Shown piece by piece: positions 8,860 to 17,639 of a stretch of 64,000 nucleotides of DNA (position 1 is the first letter of the stretch; each line of letters begins with the position of its first letter). A program made the translations under genes and the position numbers. The notes below the pieces were generated by a model. It did no database searches. It was not told where the DNA came from and saw only the letters and a list, made by a program, of their open reading frames with translations. This stretch comes from Alteromonas sp. CI.11.F.A3 (GTDB lineage Bacteria > Pseudomonadota > Gammaproteobacteria > Enterobacterales > Alteromonadaceae), in NCBI RefSeq assembly GCF_032925565.1, contig NZ_CP136708.1, positions 4,278,001-4,342,000 of the forward strand, read 5' to 3'.

Positions 8860-9684
8860 GTGAAATCAATTCTCATTGCTGGGTTATTAGCTACCACTTT
8901 TACCCTAGCCCATAACGCTAGTGCGGCCCCCAATGGCCCCAAAATGCGAGATCATGCTCCTGGGATGGAAATGATCAAAACGTTAAGCCGCCTTTCTCTC
9001 TCTTCAGAGCAAATGAATGAGGTGAAAAACCTTGTAACCGCGTTTAAGGCCAATCACGAACGGCCAGACGCTCCCCCAAAGAAACCAGAAATGTCCGGTT
9101 TCGCCAGCCTGTCGGAAAGTGAAATTCGTAGTTTTGTTGAAACCAGAATGCTGAAACAACACGAGCAGCATTTTGCTATTGCCGAACTTCGCAGTCAGAT
9201 TTATCGCCTGCTTTCAGAGTCGCAACGCAATATGCTAACCGAGTTTGATGCTAAACGGGAAACTAAGCGAGAAGCAGCCCACGGTCTGAAAAGGGGGGCT
9301 AATAGAGGTGCTGACAGAAGTGCTATGCGAGGCCAGCCACCAAGAGGCCCTCGCCTACCGTTTGAAGAACTGCAACTGACTGACGAGCAGCTAACATCAC
9401 TAGAAACCTTAAACGCCACTTTTCGTGAAACCCGCTTTCAACACAAAGTGACAATGGATGCACTCAAAGACGCTCGAAAAGCTCTTGTAAGAAGTGGCAA
9501 TTTTTCTGAATCTGCGTGGGATGCTCTTTATGCTGAATATAAAGATGATCTCGTTAACGCAGCAATAGAAGACATTACTCATAAACAAGCCACGTATGCT
9601 GTACTGACCGACGCCCAGCAAGTCGAGATGCAGCAAAAGCGCGAAAACATGGACGCGCTTCGCCGTTTGTTTAGCGATAACTAA
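8860..9684 (+). CDS. CpxP/Spy-like periplasmic protein with two tandem CpxP-type domains
   Basis: CpxP is a periplasmic chaperone-like inhibitor of CpxA. The GTG at 8860 is chosen as start because AAAGGAG lies 6 bases upstream and a clean signal peptide follows (KSILIAGLLATTFTLAHNASA). The 274-residue product is far longer than E. coli CpxP (166) or Spy (161). It shows two copies of the LTxxQ-bounded helical unit: LSLSSEQMNEV to LLSESQRNML (about 45-142) and LQLTDEQLTSL to VLTDAQQVEM (about 180-265). An Arg/Gly-rich basic linker separates them. Divergence from cpxR and the intervening CpxR box support a Cpx-regulated role. The duplication is unusual. Confidence 0.85.
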   Translation: MKSILIAGLLATTFTLAHNASAAPNGPKMRDHAPGMEMIKTLSRLSLSSEQMNEVKNLVTAFKANHERPDAPPKKPEMSGFASLSESEIRSFVETRMLKQHEQHFAIAELRSQIYRLLSESQRNMLTEFDAKRETKREAAHGLKRGANRGADRSAMRGQPPRGPRLPFEELQLTDEQLTSLETLNATFRETRFQHKVTMDALKDARKALVRSGNFSESAWDALYAEYKDDLVNAAIEDITHKQATYAVLTDAQQVEMQQKRENMDALRRLFSDN

Positions 9685-9724
9685 CCCTATTGCCTAGAAA
9701 CAGATAACAACATGGAACGTAAGC

Positions 9725-9758
9725 AAAGACGCAAACTTTTAGTTTGCGTCTTTTTTTT
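9725..9758. terminator. Intrinsic terminator after the cpxP-like gene
   Basis: AAAGACGCAAACT pairs with AGTTTGCGTCTTT over a three-base loop, followed by a run of T. It overlaps the flgT stop codon region (flgT ends at 9739), so it probably serves both converging transcripts. Confidence 0.9.
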
Positions 9759-10929
9759 GTACGGGCGAAACAATGTCGTATAAGTGAACCGCCGATTCAG
9801 CGCCTTCAACCTTCAGCACACTCACTTCATCACCTAAATGGGTAATGGCAAATTGCCCATTTTCTACAGGTAACATAACGCTCTTAGTGGGTGATAAAAG
9901 CACCGGTAATGACTGCTGTTTATACAACTGAAAGCTGTCACCTTCGCGAATACCTTGGGCAATACCTAAATCGACAATCAACTGCTGATTACTCGTATTA
10001 ACCACTCGCGCAAAAGTGGGCTCGCAGGTAATGGCGGCAGAGATATCGGTTACCGCTGCATTTACTGTATTTAGTACCATTCGCCCGTACTCACTGCGCC
10101 AAAACAAGCTGTTGTTAGTATCAACTTGATAGCTATTTTCAAACCCCCAGTCTGCCTCACTGTGATAACTGTCGTTATAAATAATGCGTTGCCTGAAGGT
10201 ATCTAGCACAAAGACTTGAAGGGTAAAGTTGCGTCTAACCGCCACCTCGTCACTGTCAAAAAAAGATTCACTTTGTGCTATCTGCTCAAACAAGCTGACG
10301 TCTTTTATATAGCCGAAGAGTGCGAATTGCTGACCATAGGTATCACGTAAGTAGGTAGATTTTTGTTGCAACTCTACTCCTGATAGCGCTTCGGCAGACC
10401 ACATATCGGCGTTTGTCATGGCCTGTGATATTTGCATAACGTTAGGCGTATCTGCAGTATTTTTCAGTTGCTGCGCGAATCTTTGCGTAATGTGTTTACC
10501 AATATTATAAATACCGCCTGTGGCCGCCTGTCGTGAATCGAGTAAGGCAAAGTGGGTCACCAGCAAACGCTTTTGAAAACGATTGGGTTCGCAGTCAAAT
10601 AAAGGGGTTAAATTAACATTCACCACTACCGATAGCACATTGTCTTGAACGCTTTCGCTAATGATTTCAACCCGCTGTATTCGACCCGCGGTACGAAGCT
10701 CGGCTTTACTGCTAAGTATTAACCCATTAATTAAAACATCTTCGGCGGCAATAACACTTCCGCTCTTATACGACGCATCGGCAATCGCATTTTTAATCAC
10801 CGTAGGGCGTACAGAATCTAAGTCTGCACCGGTAAAATTGAGACTAGCTTCACCTTGTACCCAAACGGCCATGGCTGCGCCGTGCCACATGGTTATTACT
10901 GCTATACCCAGACGAAAATAGCCTTTCAT
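9739..10929 (-). CDS. flgT: Flagellar assembly protein FlgT (H-ring component)
   Basis: FlgT builds the periplasmic H ring around the LP ring of sodium-driven polar flagella in Vibrio and relatives. The 396-residue protein has a signal peptide ending near MAVWVQ, an N-terminal domain starting VQGEASLNFTGADLDSVRPT with Cys pairs (CEPNRF and CEPTFA), a middle ABC-GAF-like segment with VTHFALLDSRQAA, and a C-terminal domain with GIAQGIREGDSFQLYKQ. ATG 10929 is preferred over GTG 10938 because AGGTG is well spaced from it. It follows flgH by 12 bases in the same direction. Vibrio flgT has flgO and flgP as neighbours instead. Confidence 0.85.
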   Translation of the reverse strand: MKGYFRLGIAVITMWHGAAMAVWVQGEASLNFTGADLDSVRPTVIKNAIADASYKSGSVIAAEDVLINGLILSSKAELRTAGRIQRVEIISESVQDNVLSVVVNVNLTPLFDCEPNRFQKRLLVTHFALLDSRQAATGGIYNIGKHITQRFAQQLKNTADTPNVMQISQAMTNADMWSAEALSGVELQQKSTYLRDTYGQQFALFGYIKDVSLFEQIAQSESFFDSDEVAVRRNFTLQVFVLDTFRQRIIYNDSYHSEADWGFENSYQVDTNNSLFWRSEYGRMVLNTVNAAVTDISAAITCEPTFARVVNTSNQQLIVDLGIAQGIREGDSFQLYKQQSLPVLLSPTKSVMLPVENGQFAITHLGDEVSVLKVEGAESAVHLYDIVSPVQKKDAN

Positions 10930-10941
10930 GCTTTTCACCTA

Positions 10942-11691
10942 CTAACCGAATATTGCGAACAATTTGTCTATTACAGAGCGCTCTTGGTTCTCTTGCAAAT
11001 CTCCGGTGCCGCTATATTCAATAAGTGCATTACCCACTTTTGAAGACACCACCGTATTGCTTTCATCCACATCTTGCTTGCGTACTTCACCTGAAAAACG
11101 AATATATTCTTTCCCTTTATTCATGGTTATCCATTTTTCCCCGGTGACCAGCAGGTTTCCCGCTGGTGTAATCGCGGTAACGTAAACCGTTATACTTCCT
11201 TGCAGTGAATTTGACTGGCTTGATTGGGCCGAACTGGTAAATTCGCTGTCTTGCTCATGGTCTACTTCAAGATCATCACCTTCAATTTGAATTCCCCCTA
11301 CCCGCACAGTTAAAGGTTCTATATCAAAGGTGCTGTTCTTATCTTGGTTGTAATCGAGTGACTTCTCAGACTGGGTGGTTTCATCCAGCTTTATCAAAAT
11401 CATATCGCCAACTTTGTACTGGCTATGACGCTGATATAACCCCATGGCCAACTCTGGATTAAATAAAGAGCCGCTAGGAATACGAACTTGTTCAACAGAA
11501 TAAGCCCGCGGCGGGGCATAAGTAGGATCGCCTGGTGCAGGTTCATCAGAGGTGGGCGAGATAGCGCGTTGCTCTACTTTTGGATTGGTTGGACTGCTTG
11601 CCACCACTTCTTCTTCTTGTGAAACCGTTTGGGCGCAACCGGTCATTGTAAAGATAAGGGCAAGAAACACTTTCTGGCATCGATTTTTCAT
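10942..11691 (-). CDS. flgH: Flagellar L-ring lipoprotein FlgH
   Basis: FlgH forms the outer-membrane L ring of the flagellar basal body. The frame is open further upstream, but ATG 11691 gives a lipoprotein signal MKNRCQKVFLALIFTMTGCAQ with a clear lipobox Cys, so 249 residues. Family segments are GSLFNPELA, KVGDMILIKLDETTQSEKS, SLQGSITVYVTAITPAGNL, VTGEKWITMNKGKEYIRFSG and the C-terminal SKVGNALIEYSGTG. The N-terminal linker after the lipobox is longer and more acidic than in E. coli. No other rod or ring genes are near, so this may be a relocated or second flgH copy. Transcribed with flgT. Confidence 0.85.
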   Translation of the reverse strand: MKNRCQKVFLALIFTMTGCAQTVSQEEEVVASSPTNPKVEQRAISPTSDEPAPGDPTYAPPRAYSVEQVRIPSGSLFNPELAMGLYQRHSQYKVGDMILIKLDETTQSEKSLDYNQDKNSTFDIEPLTVRVGGIQIEGDDLEVDHEQDSEFTSSAQSSQSNSLQGSITVYVTAITPAGNLLVTGEKWITMNKGKEYIRFSGEVRKQDVDESNTVVSSKVGNALIEYSGTGDLQENQERSVIDKLFAIFG

Positions 11692-11850
11692 AATGTGCTC
11701 TGAAGGAAATAAAAAATAATGTTGTTTAAGTGCCATCCATGACCCGAACAGGAGCAAGTTTAAACGAATAATTTCAACACGAAATACGTTCTTTAGTAAC
11801 TTTGCAAAACCTTTACAAAACAATGATATGCCTGCGGGTATGGGGGAGTT

Positions 11851-12687
11851 ATGGCCATTGAAACATCTACACAAGGCACAATAAATTCGTTGCTTTCAGC
11901 AGTGCCGTCAGCGGGGGGAAATTCCACCTCCACTACGGCAGAGGAAGCGGCAACAACTAGCCAGTCTTTGCCGTCTATGTTTGCCGCTTTGTTGTCAAAT
12001 GAAGAAGCCAGCAATGACGAAACGTCAAGTTCACAAAGCAGTACTAGCACAAGTCAATTTGATACCAGCTTGTTATCGAACCTCGTCACTGATGACGCCA
12101 TTAGCCTAATGCAAAATCAATTGCTTGGTGCCCTGCAAAATAATGTTTTCGCGGCGCTGACTGCCTCAGCATCAACGTCTTCAGCTGACACCGCGGCTCA
12201 GGCATCAAGCAGCACTTCGACTTCAACAGCCGATTCAACTGCGGTTGAAGCAGCAAGTACAGAAACCGACCTGCCAACAACCTCGAGGTTCGATAGCATG
12301 ATGACATCAGCATTTGGTGAGGATGGATTGGGGCTGCAAGACGGTTTTGACACACTCAATATTGTAAACCATTTACCGATTGTATCTGATATTTATGAGG
12401 CGACGACATCAAGCCATATTGCAGCGGCTTCCAGTATGGCAGGCAGCTTCTTATATGGTGGTCTCGGTGGATTACTTTATAACGCCGTCGACCTCACTGT
12501 AGAGGGACTTACCGGTAAAAGTATCTCAAATAATTTATGGGACGCCGGTAAACAAATAATCAATGGCAATGCAGCCACCGAAAGCACCGGAGAAAATAGC
12601 TTAATGGTAGATGAGGCCGATGGCGAGACGTCATCAACTGCCGCTAGTGACGTTTATGAATTTGTACGTCGACAAGTTGGTGGCTAA
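11851..12687 (+). CDS. Uncharacterised Ser/Thr/Ala-rich protein divergent from flgH-flgT
   Basis: I do not recognise this 278-residue protein. Residues 1-160 are low-complexity Ser/Thr/Ala/Glu-rich (SSSTSTSTADSTAVEAAS) broken by short hydrophobic patches such as QNQLLGALQNNVFAALTA. Residues about 165-235 are ordered-looking and Gly/Ala-rich (SSMAGSFLYGGLGGLLYNAVD). The C-terminus is acidic with a basic end. There is no signal peptide. GGGGGAG directly before the ATG supports the start. It faces away from flgH with 159 bases between and its stop precedes a GC-rich hairpin. Its placement suggests a surface or flagellar link, but that is inference only. Confidence 0.7.
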   Translation: MAIETSTQGTINSLLSAVPSAGGNSTSTTAEEAATTSQSLPSMFAALLSNEEASNDETSSSQSSTSTSQFDTSLLSNLVTDDAISLMQNQLLGALQNNVFAALTASASTSSADTAAQASSSTSTSTADSTAVEAASTETDLPTTSRFDSMMTSAFGEDGLGLQDGFDTLNIVNHLPIVSDIYEATTSSHIAAASSMAGSFLYGGLGGLLYNAVDLTVEGLTGKSISNNLWDAGKQIINGNAATESTGENSLMVDEADGETSSTAASDVYEFVRRQVGG

Positions 12688-12719
12688 ATGAAAACGCGAA
12701 AGCGGTAAGCGAAATCGAT

Positions 12720-12745
12720 AAGCGGCGGCTAGCGCCGCCACGCTT
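12720..12745. terminator. GC-rich hairpin between convergent genes
   Basis: AAGCG-GGCGGC paired elements face GCCGCC-CGCTT with a TAGC loop and a one-base bulge. The hairpin sits between the Ser/Thr/Ala-rich gene and mgsA, which converge. No strong T-run is present on either side, so termination may be inefficient or Rho-assisted. Confidence 0.55.
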
Positions 12746-13154
12746 AGAAGTTAGGCTTAATGGGTTTGTATTCAGACGACAAGAAGAGCGGTGACGTTAC
12801 CATTAAATCAGCGGTGGCTGGCGTACATGCCACTGGCACATTCCACACTGAACACAATCGCAATAGTGCGCGAACATCAGGGTCGTGAGGAGCTGCGTTT
12901 AACGGATCCCAAAAGAAAAACAGCGCATCGAGTCTGTTTTCAGCGATTAATGCACCAATTTGCTGATCGCCGCCAAGTGGACCACTTTTAAACCGTTTTA
13001 CTTCTAATCCAGTTTCATCACTGATTAGCCCACCTGTAGTGCCAGTTGCCACTAGGTCACACTGCTTCATTATTTCGATGTGATTATTCACCCATGCTAG
13101 TAATTCGGGCTTTTTATGATCGTGAGCCACCAGCGCAACGGTAAGTTTACTCAT
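12744..13154 (-). CDS. mgsA: Methylglyoxal synthase
   Basis: MgsA converts dihydroxyacetone phosphate to methylglyoxal and phosphate, a bypass that relieves phosphate-limited glycolysis. The 136-residue protein carries [17 protein letters not shown] (phosphate-binding loop), [14 protein letters not shown] with the catalytic Asp, [16 protein letters not shown] and CTPATADLM. The frame could start at a TTG at 13169, but ATG 13154 gives [13 protein letters not shown], which fits the family. It is divergent from the arg operon and has no obvious operon partner. Confidence 0.93.
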   Translation of the reverse strand: MSKLTVALVAHDHKKPELLAWVNNHIEIMKQCDLVATGTTGGLISDETGLEVKRFKSGPLGGDQQIGALIAENRLDALFFFWDPLNAAPHDPDVRALLRLCSVWNVPVACTPATADLMVTSPLFLSSEYKPIKPNF

Positions 13155-13222
13155 ACTTAGAAATTCCAACTGTCGTTTGTTTAACCATGGTTAATCCGTA
13201 TCATCGCCGATTTATGCGATAA

Positions 13223-13240
13223 TTAGTATAAATATTCAGT
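13223..13240. promoter_or_regulatory. Weak ARG-box-like site
   Basis: AGTAT-AAAT-ATTCA resembles the ArgR consensus TGAAT-WWWW-ATTCA with one perfect half-site (ATTCA) and three of five in the other. It lies 69 bases upstream of mgsA and 100 bases before the tandem pair ahead of argC. The AT-rich context makes chance matches likely. Confidence 0.35.
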
Positions 13241-13339
13241 TTTATACACTCAATTGTCAACATTATGTCATATCTCAGTGGCTACTATAGATAAAACTCC
13301 TACCCAGCTATTTAATACGAGATCTATGGCACCAAAAAC

Positions 13340-13378
13340 TTAAAATATTTATACATTTTTATTGCATAAATATTCCAT
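13340..13378. promoter_or_regulatory. Tandem ARG boxes (ArgR operator) upstream of the arg operon
   Basis: Two 18-bp ARG-box-like sites sit 21 bp apart (13340-13357 and 13361-13378), the spacing of classical paired ArgR operators. The downstream box TGCAT-AAAT-ATTCC matches eight of ten consensus half-site positions; the upstream box AAAAT-ATTT-ATACA is weaker (about seven of ten). A -10-like TATAAG (13378-13383) abuts the downstream box, consistent with ArgR-arginine repressing initiation. Confidence 0.65.
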
Positions 13379-13448
13379 ATAAGTAAACTAGGCGACGGTT
13401 AAGGCATCAAACCCATTTTTAGGGTTGATACAGACACAGGAAGCACCG

Positions 13449-13574
13449 ATGACACAACCAACTCTCGTTCGTGGTAGTAATACTGGGAACGTCAATGAGT
13501 TAACCTCTCCCCTGGATAGCTGCACATTGCATTGCTTGCGACGACGAATGTCTGCGAATATGCTTTTTCGGTAG
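13449..13574 (+). CDS. Putative arginine leader peptide upstream of argC
   Basis: A 41-codon frame starts at ATG 13449 with a well placed AGGAAG (13438-13443, seven bases from AGGA to the ATG). It encodes a peptide with an Arg at codon 8, three consecutive CGA arginine codons at 13539-13547 (context CLRRRMS) and a final CGG arginine codon directly before TAG (13572-13574). The stop is 2 bases before the first arm of a long terminator-like hairpin. This is the layout of amino-acid leader-peptide attenuators. No such control is standard for argC in E. coli, where ArgR repression dominates. The peptide resembles no protein I know, so its meaning may lie in its translation. No clear antiterminator was found by eye. 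Confidence 0.5.
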   Translation: MTQPTLVRGSNTGNVNELTSPLDSCTLHCLRRRMSANMLFR

Positions 13575-13576
13575 CA

Positions 13577-13658
13577 CACTTTTTACCTTTGTAATGTGGT
13601 AGCGGTTAGGCAAGGAATTACGCCAAATCAGTTTACAAAGGTAAAAAGTGATTTTTTT
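13577..13658 (+). terminator. Candidate attenuator: 18-bp perfect hairpin with T-run directly before argC
   Basis: CACTTTTTACCTTTGTAA (13577-13594) is the exact inverse of 13633-13650, with a 38-base loop, and is followed by ATTTTTTTCT. The structure is a long if AT-rich intrinsic terminator. It ends only about 24 bases before the argC ATG, too close for another sigma-70 promoter, so argC transcripts must either read through it or start inside it. No Shine-Dalgarno sequence is visible between it and argC. Confidence 0.65.
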
Positions 13659-13681
13659 CTCCATTTATTGAATTTCTCATT

Positions 13682-14695
13682 ATGTATAACGTATCGATTA
13701 TTGGTGCCAGTGGTTACACCGGCGCACAGCTAGTTCAATTAGTTCATCAACATCCTGCTTTGTCGCTTGATGGGACTTATGTCTCAGAAAATAGTGCCGA
13801 TGCAGGCAAAAACATTGCGGCACTTCATGGCAACCTAGCCCACCTCAACTATACGTTGACGCCTATTAGCAATGACATATTAGTAGAGTTGGCAACCAAA
13901 ATGGACTTTGTGCTGTTGGCGACTCCTCATGAAGCTAGTCACGATTGGATGGAAACCTTGTCTGCGGGCAAAGCGAAAATACTAGATTTATCTGGTGCGT
14001 TTAGAATTAAAGATACCCAAGTCTTTGAGCAGTTTTATGGCTTCCCTCATACCGCGAAGGCGAGTTTGCAAGAGGCGGTATATGGGCTAGCTGAATGGTA
14101 CGAAGATGATATTGCACAAGCAGATATTATTGCCGTACCTGGCTGCTACCCTACTGCCAGTTTATCCGCGCTGAAACCTTTGGCTGCTAATGGCTTACTG
14201 GATAACGCGGTTCGCCCTGTGATCAATGCGGTATCGGGTGTATCCGGTGCGGGTAGAAAAGCCAGCCTAACGTCAAGTTTCTATGAAGTAAGCTTGCAAG
14301 CTTATGGCGTACTTGGCCATCGTCATACACCAGAAATTGAAGCTTATTTAGCAACCCCGGTTATATTTACCCCTCATTTAGGTAACTTCAAACGGGGCAT
14401 ACTTGCGACGGTTACGGTTAAACTAAATAAAGGCGTGACCAGCGCTCAATTAGATGCCGCCTTTACCGAAGCTTATACTAATGCGCCTTTAGTAAGATTA
14501 CGTTCAAGTTTTCCAAAGATTGACGATGTGGCGCATACGCCTTTTGTTGATTTACACTGGAAGCTTGATGAAACATCTGGTTATGCAGTAGTGACGGCAG
14601 CTATCGACAATGTCATGAAAGGGGCTGCATCACAGGCCATTCAATGCCTTAATATTATGACTGCCCAGCCGGTTGAAACAGGACTCGTGCAATAA
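13682..14695 (+). CDS. argC: N-acetyl-gamma-glutamyl-phosphate reductase
   Basis: ArgC reduces N-acetylglutamyl phosphate to N-acetylglutamate semialdehyde with NADPH, the third step of arginine synthesis. The 337-residue protein opens with the Rossmann motif [14 protein letters not shown], has the catalytic Cys in [10 protein letters not shown] and the conserved [16 protein letters not shown] and [13 protein letters not shown]. Its start is fixed by family alignment, although no ribosome binding site is visible. It leads argCBFGHA; its stop overlaps the argB start by one base (TAATG). Confidence 0.95.
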   Translation: MYNVSIIGASGYTGAQLVQLVHQHPALSLDGTYVSENSADAGKNIAALHGNLAHLNYTLTPISNDILVELATKMDFVLLATPHEASHDWMETLSAGKAKILDLSGAFRIKDTQVFEQFYGFPHTAKASLQEAVYGLAEWYEDDIAQADIIAVPGCYPTASLSALKPLAANGLLDNAVRPVINAVSGVSGAGRKASLTSSFYEVSLQAYGVLGHRHTPEIEAYLATPVIFTPHLGNFKRGILATVTVKLNKGVTSAQLDAAFTEAYTNAPLVRLRSSFPKIDDVAHTPFVDLHWKLDETSGYAVVTAAIDNVMKGAASQAIQCLNIMTAQPVETGLVQ

Positions 14696-15501
14696 TGAAC
14701 AGTTCACCCGTTGTAATTAAAGTGGGTGGCGCGTTATTAGATGACGCTGCCGCTATGCAAAAGCTATTTTTAAGTATTAAACAAGTCAGCGAATCACGCC
14801 CTGTTGCCGTGGTTCACGGTGGCGGCCCTTTGGTTGAAACCCTAATGGCAAGCTTAGGCTTGGCAAGCACCAAAATTGATGGCCTTCGAGTAACCCCTGA
14901 TGAACATATGCCGTATATCTGTGGTGCGTTAGCGGGCGCAGCAAACAAACAATTATGTGCTGCGGCGATTGCCTCAGGATTAACGCCCGTCGGCCTTTCT
15001 TTACTTGATGGCAATATGGTAGTGTGCCAACCGATGGCTGAGAAGTATGGCGCTGTAGGTATTCCTTCAACTGCCGATGCCTCTTTCCTTAAGAGTGCGC
15101 TAGCGCAAGCCACATTACCGATAATAAGCTCAATTGGCAGCAGCCCTGAAGGTCGCTTGTTGAACATCAACGCCGACCAAGCCGCGACAGTGGTTGCCGA
15201 ACTGCTTGACGCTGAATTGCTGTTGTTATCGAACGTTGATGGGGTACTTGATGCTGATAAGCAACTGATAGAAGTGCTTAATCAAGACTCTATTGCCGAG
15301 CTTGCACAAGCTGGGGTCATTACTGATGGTATGAAAGTTAAGGTAGACGCCGCGCTGCAATCTGCCAATACCCTTGGACTCCCGGTTTACATTGCTAGCT
15401 GGGCGGCTGACATTACTGACATTTTAAATAAGAATACGGGCACGCAGGTATTACCTTCATTGCAAGCACCGGAACGTGGCGTACTAGGAGACGCATTATG
15501 A
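14695..15501 (+). CDS. argB: Acetylglutamate kinase
   Basis: ArgB phosphorylates N-acetylglutamate, the second step of arginine synthesis. The 268-residue amino-acid-kinase fold has [11 protein letters not shown], the substrate loop [25 protein letters not shown] and the C-terminal [13 protein letters not shown]. The length resembles the E. coli enzyme (258), which lacks the N-terminal helix of arginine-feedback-inhibited forms. Feedback control in this operon therefore probably falls on argA, encoded downstream. Translation is coupled to argC (one-base overlap) and to argF (four-base ATGA overlap). Confidence 0.95.
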   Translation: MNSSPVVIKVGGALLDDAAAMQKLFLSIKQVSESRPVAVVHGGGPLVETLMASLGLASTKIDGLRVTPDEHMPYICGALAGAANKQLCAAAIASGLTPVGLSLLDGNMVVCQPMAEKYGAVGIPSTADASFLKSALAQATLPIISSIGSSPEGRLLNINADQAATVVAELLDAELLLLSNVDGVLDADKQLIEVLNQDSIAELAQAGVITDGMKVKVDAALQSANTLGLPVYIASWAADITDILNKNTGTQVLPSLQAPERGVLGDAL

Positions 15502-16409
15502 AACAAGACCTACTGACTTTTTCCAATTGGACACCCGAAGCAATGCATAAGTTGTTGAATTTGGCTGTTGAAATTAAACAATCACCTTCAAGCTACAGCA
15601 ATGTATTAGCCGGAAAATCGGTAGTCGCCTTGTTTGAAAAGCCATCTTTACGTACCCGTGTCAGCTTCGATATTGGCATTAACCGCTTAGGCGGCCACAT
15701 GGTGTATCTTGATAGTCAAGGTGGAAAACTTGCTGGCCGTGAAGACGCGGTTGATATGGCTGCAAACTTGGCCTGTTGGGCTGATGCGATAGTGGCCCGA
15801 GTTTTTTCTCACAAGACCTTAGAGCAGTTTTCTACTGCCTCTAAAGTACCTGTCGTTAATGCACTGTGCGATAAGTATCACCCTTGTCAGGCATTGGCAG
15901 ACTACCTTACCGTATTTGAACGCTTTGGTAAGACCCAAGGCATTACCATGGCGTACATTGGTGATGGCAATAACGTCACTCACTCTTTGTTAATTGCAGG
16001 TGCGTTAATAGGCTGCAATCAGGTGGTAGTTACTCCTGAAGGTCACGAATGTGATGCCGAGATTGTCGCGCACGCCAAAAAGCTTGCCGAACAAACTGGC
16101 GCGACCATTGTTGAAAGCCATGACGTTAGCGCTGCAAATGGCGCCGATGTGATCTACGCTGATACCTGGTTGTCGATGGGTGATGAAACGCCTTTGGCTG
16201 ATATTAAAGCGAAATTTATGCCTTATCAGGTTAACGAGGCGCTGATGGAATCTACTGGTGCAAGCTATGTAATGCACTGCCAACCAGCACACCGCGACCT
16301 AGAAATTACAGGTTCGTTGATTGATAGCGACAAGTCGTTATTGATGCAACAAGCCGAAAATAGAATGCATGGCCAAAACGCCATTCTCACTCAATTATTA
16401 AGTGCCTAA
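15498..16409 (+). CDS. argF: Ornithine carbamoyltransferase
   Basis: ArgF makes citrulline from ornithine and carbamoyl phosphate. The 303-residue product has the carbamoyl-phosphate motif [13 protein letters not shown], the HPCQ motif in [10 protein letters not shown], the [10 protein letters not shown] segment and the ornithine-side loop DTWLSMGDE. The Cys-containing motif reads VMHCQPAHR rather than the more common HCLP; this variant appears typical of the Shewanella/Alteromonas group and is not a defect as far as I can judge. The start overlaps argB by four bases. Confidence 0.93.
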   Translation: MKQDLLTFSNWTPEAMHKLLNLAVEIKQSPSSYSNVLAGKSVVALFEKPSLRTRVSFDIGINRLGGHMVYLDSQGGKLAGREDAVDMAANLACWADAIVARVFSHKTLEQFSTASKVPVVNALCDKYHPCQALADYLTVFERFGKTQGITMAYIGDGNNVTHSLLIAGALIGCNQVVVTPEGHECDAEIVAHAKKLAEQTGATIVESHDVSAANGADVIYADTWLSMGDETPLADIKAKFMPYQVNEALMESTGASYVMHCQPAHRDLEITGSLIDSDKSLLMQQAENRMHGQNAILTQLLSA

Positions 16410-16423
16410 GAGGACTCTTTTAG

Positions 16424-17629
16424 ATGCAAAACGTAAAGAAAATCGTACTCGCCTATTCAGGCGGCCTTGACACTTCAGCCATCATTCCATGGCTTAAAGA
16501 AAACTACGACTGTGAAGTTGTTGCCTTTGCGGCCGATGTTGGCCAAGGCGATGAAGAGCTTGAAGGCTTACACGAGAAAGCCATTGCTTCTGGTGCTAGC
16601 GAATGTCACATCGTTGACTTGAAAGAAGAGTTCGTACGCGAATACATCTACCCTACCATTAAAACCGGTGCGGTATACGAAGGTGAATACCTACTTGGTA
16701 CGTCGATGGCGCGCCCTGTTATTGCTAAAGCGCAGGTAGAAATCGCCCTTAAAGTAGGTGCAGATGCACTTTGTCACGGTTGTACCGGTAAAGGTAACGA
16801 CCAAGTACGTTTTGAAAGTACGTTTGCGGCCCTTGCTCCACAGCTTACTGTAATTGCGCCATGGCGTGAGTGGGACATGGTATCTCGTGAAGACTTATTG
16901 GCCTACTTGGCTGAACGCAATATCGAAACCACAGCCTCTGCTACCAAAATTTACAGCCGCGATGCAAACGCATGGCATATTTCTCACGAAGGTGGGGAAT
17001 TAGAAGATCCATGGCAGGAGCCTACCAAGCAAATCTGGACCATGACAGTTGATCCAGAAGATGCGCCAGATGCGCCAGAGCGCGTGACGCTTTCATTTAA
17101 CGAAGGTGAACTTACTCACGTTGACGGTGAAGCTTTATCGCCTTACCAAGCATTGGTTAAGCTAAACACAGTTGCCGCAGCACATGGTGTTGGCCGTATC
17201 GATATTGTTGAAAACCGTTTGGTTGGCATGAAGTCTCGTGGTTGTTATGAAACACCAGGAGGCACGGTAATGCTTAAAGCATACAAAGCCCTTGAAACTA
17301 TGGTGCTTGATAAAGCTGCGCTTAAATACCGCGAGCAAATTGGCCTTGAGTTCTCTCACGTAATGTACGACGGCCGTTGGTTCACAGCCTTAAACGATGC
17401 CTTACTAGCAGGCGCAGAATCTTTCGCTAAGAAAGTGACTGGCGACATCGTAGTGAAGCTTTATAAAGGTCAGGCGACCGTTACTCAACGTCGTTCACCG
17501 AACAGCCTATACTCTGAAGATTTTGCTACCTTTGGTGCAGATGATGTTTACGACCAAAAACATGCTGAAGGCTTTATTCGTCTGTTCAGTCTTTCAAGTC
17601 GTATTTCTGCATTGAAAAACCAGGGTTAA
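16424..17629 (+). CDS. argG: Argininosuccinate synthase
   Basis: ArgG condenses citrulline and aspartate with ATP. The 401 residues contain the PP-loop [15 protein letters not shown], the [11 protein letters not shown] segment, [15 protein letters not shown] and the ATP/substrate motif [13 protein letters not shown]. It follows argF by 14 bases with an AGAGGA site before the ATG. Its place between argF and argH matches the argCBFGH order of Vibrio and Shewanella. Confidence 0.96.
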   Translation: MQNVKKIVLAYSGGLDTSAIIPWLKENYDCEVVAFAADVGQGDEELEGLHEKAIASGASECHIVDLKEEFVREYIYPTIKTGAVYEGEYLLGTSMARPVIAKAQVEIALKVGADALCHGCTGKGNDQVRFESTFAALAPQLTVIAPWREWDMVSREDLLAYLAERNIETTASATKIYSRDANAWHISHEGGELEDPWQEPTKQIWTMTVDPEDAPDAPERVTLSFNEGELTHVDGEALSPYQALVKLNTVAAAHGVGRIDIVENRLVGMKSRGCYETPGGTVMLKAYKALETMVLDKAALKYREQIGLEFSHVMYDGRWFTALNDALLAGAESFAKKVTGDIVVKLYKGQATVTQRRSPNSLYSEDFATFGADDVYDQKHAEGFIRLFSLSSRISALKNQG

Positions 17630-17639
17630 GGAGTAACAC

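Noticed and set aside
11721..11735. TGGCAC on the minus strand upstream of flgH, a possible sigma-54 -24 element for flagellar genes
   Set aside because: The matching -12 position reads CAAC instead of TTGC and lacks the required GC, so it does not meet the consensus.
13388..13579. A 63-residue minus-strand ORF in the argC leader region
   Set aside because: It is antisense to the leader ORF, has no ribosome binding site, and its content follows from the leader sequence on the other strand.
15498..16409. HCQPAHR in ArgF in place of the common HCLP motif as a sign of altered substrate
   Set aside because: The rest of the protein has normal ornithine carbamoyltransferase motifs, and I recall the same variant in Shewanella-type enzymes, so it appears to be lineage-typical.
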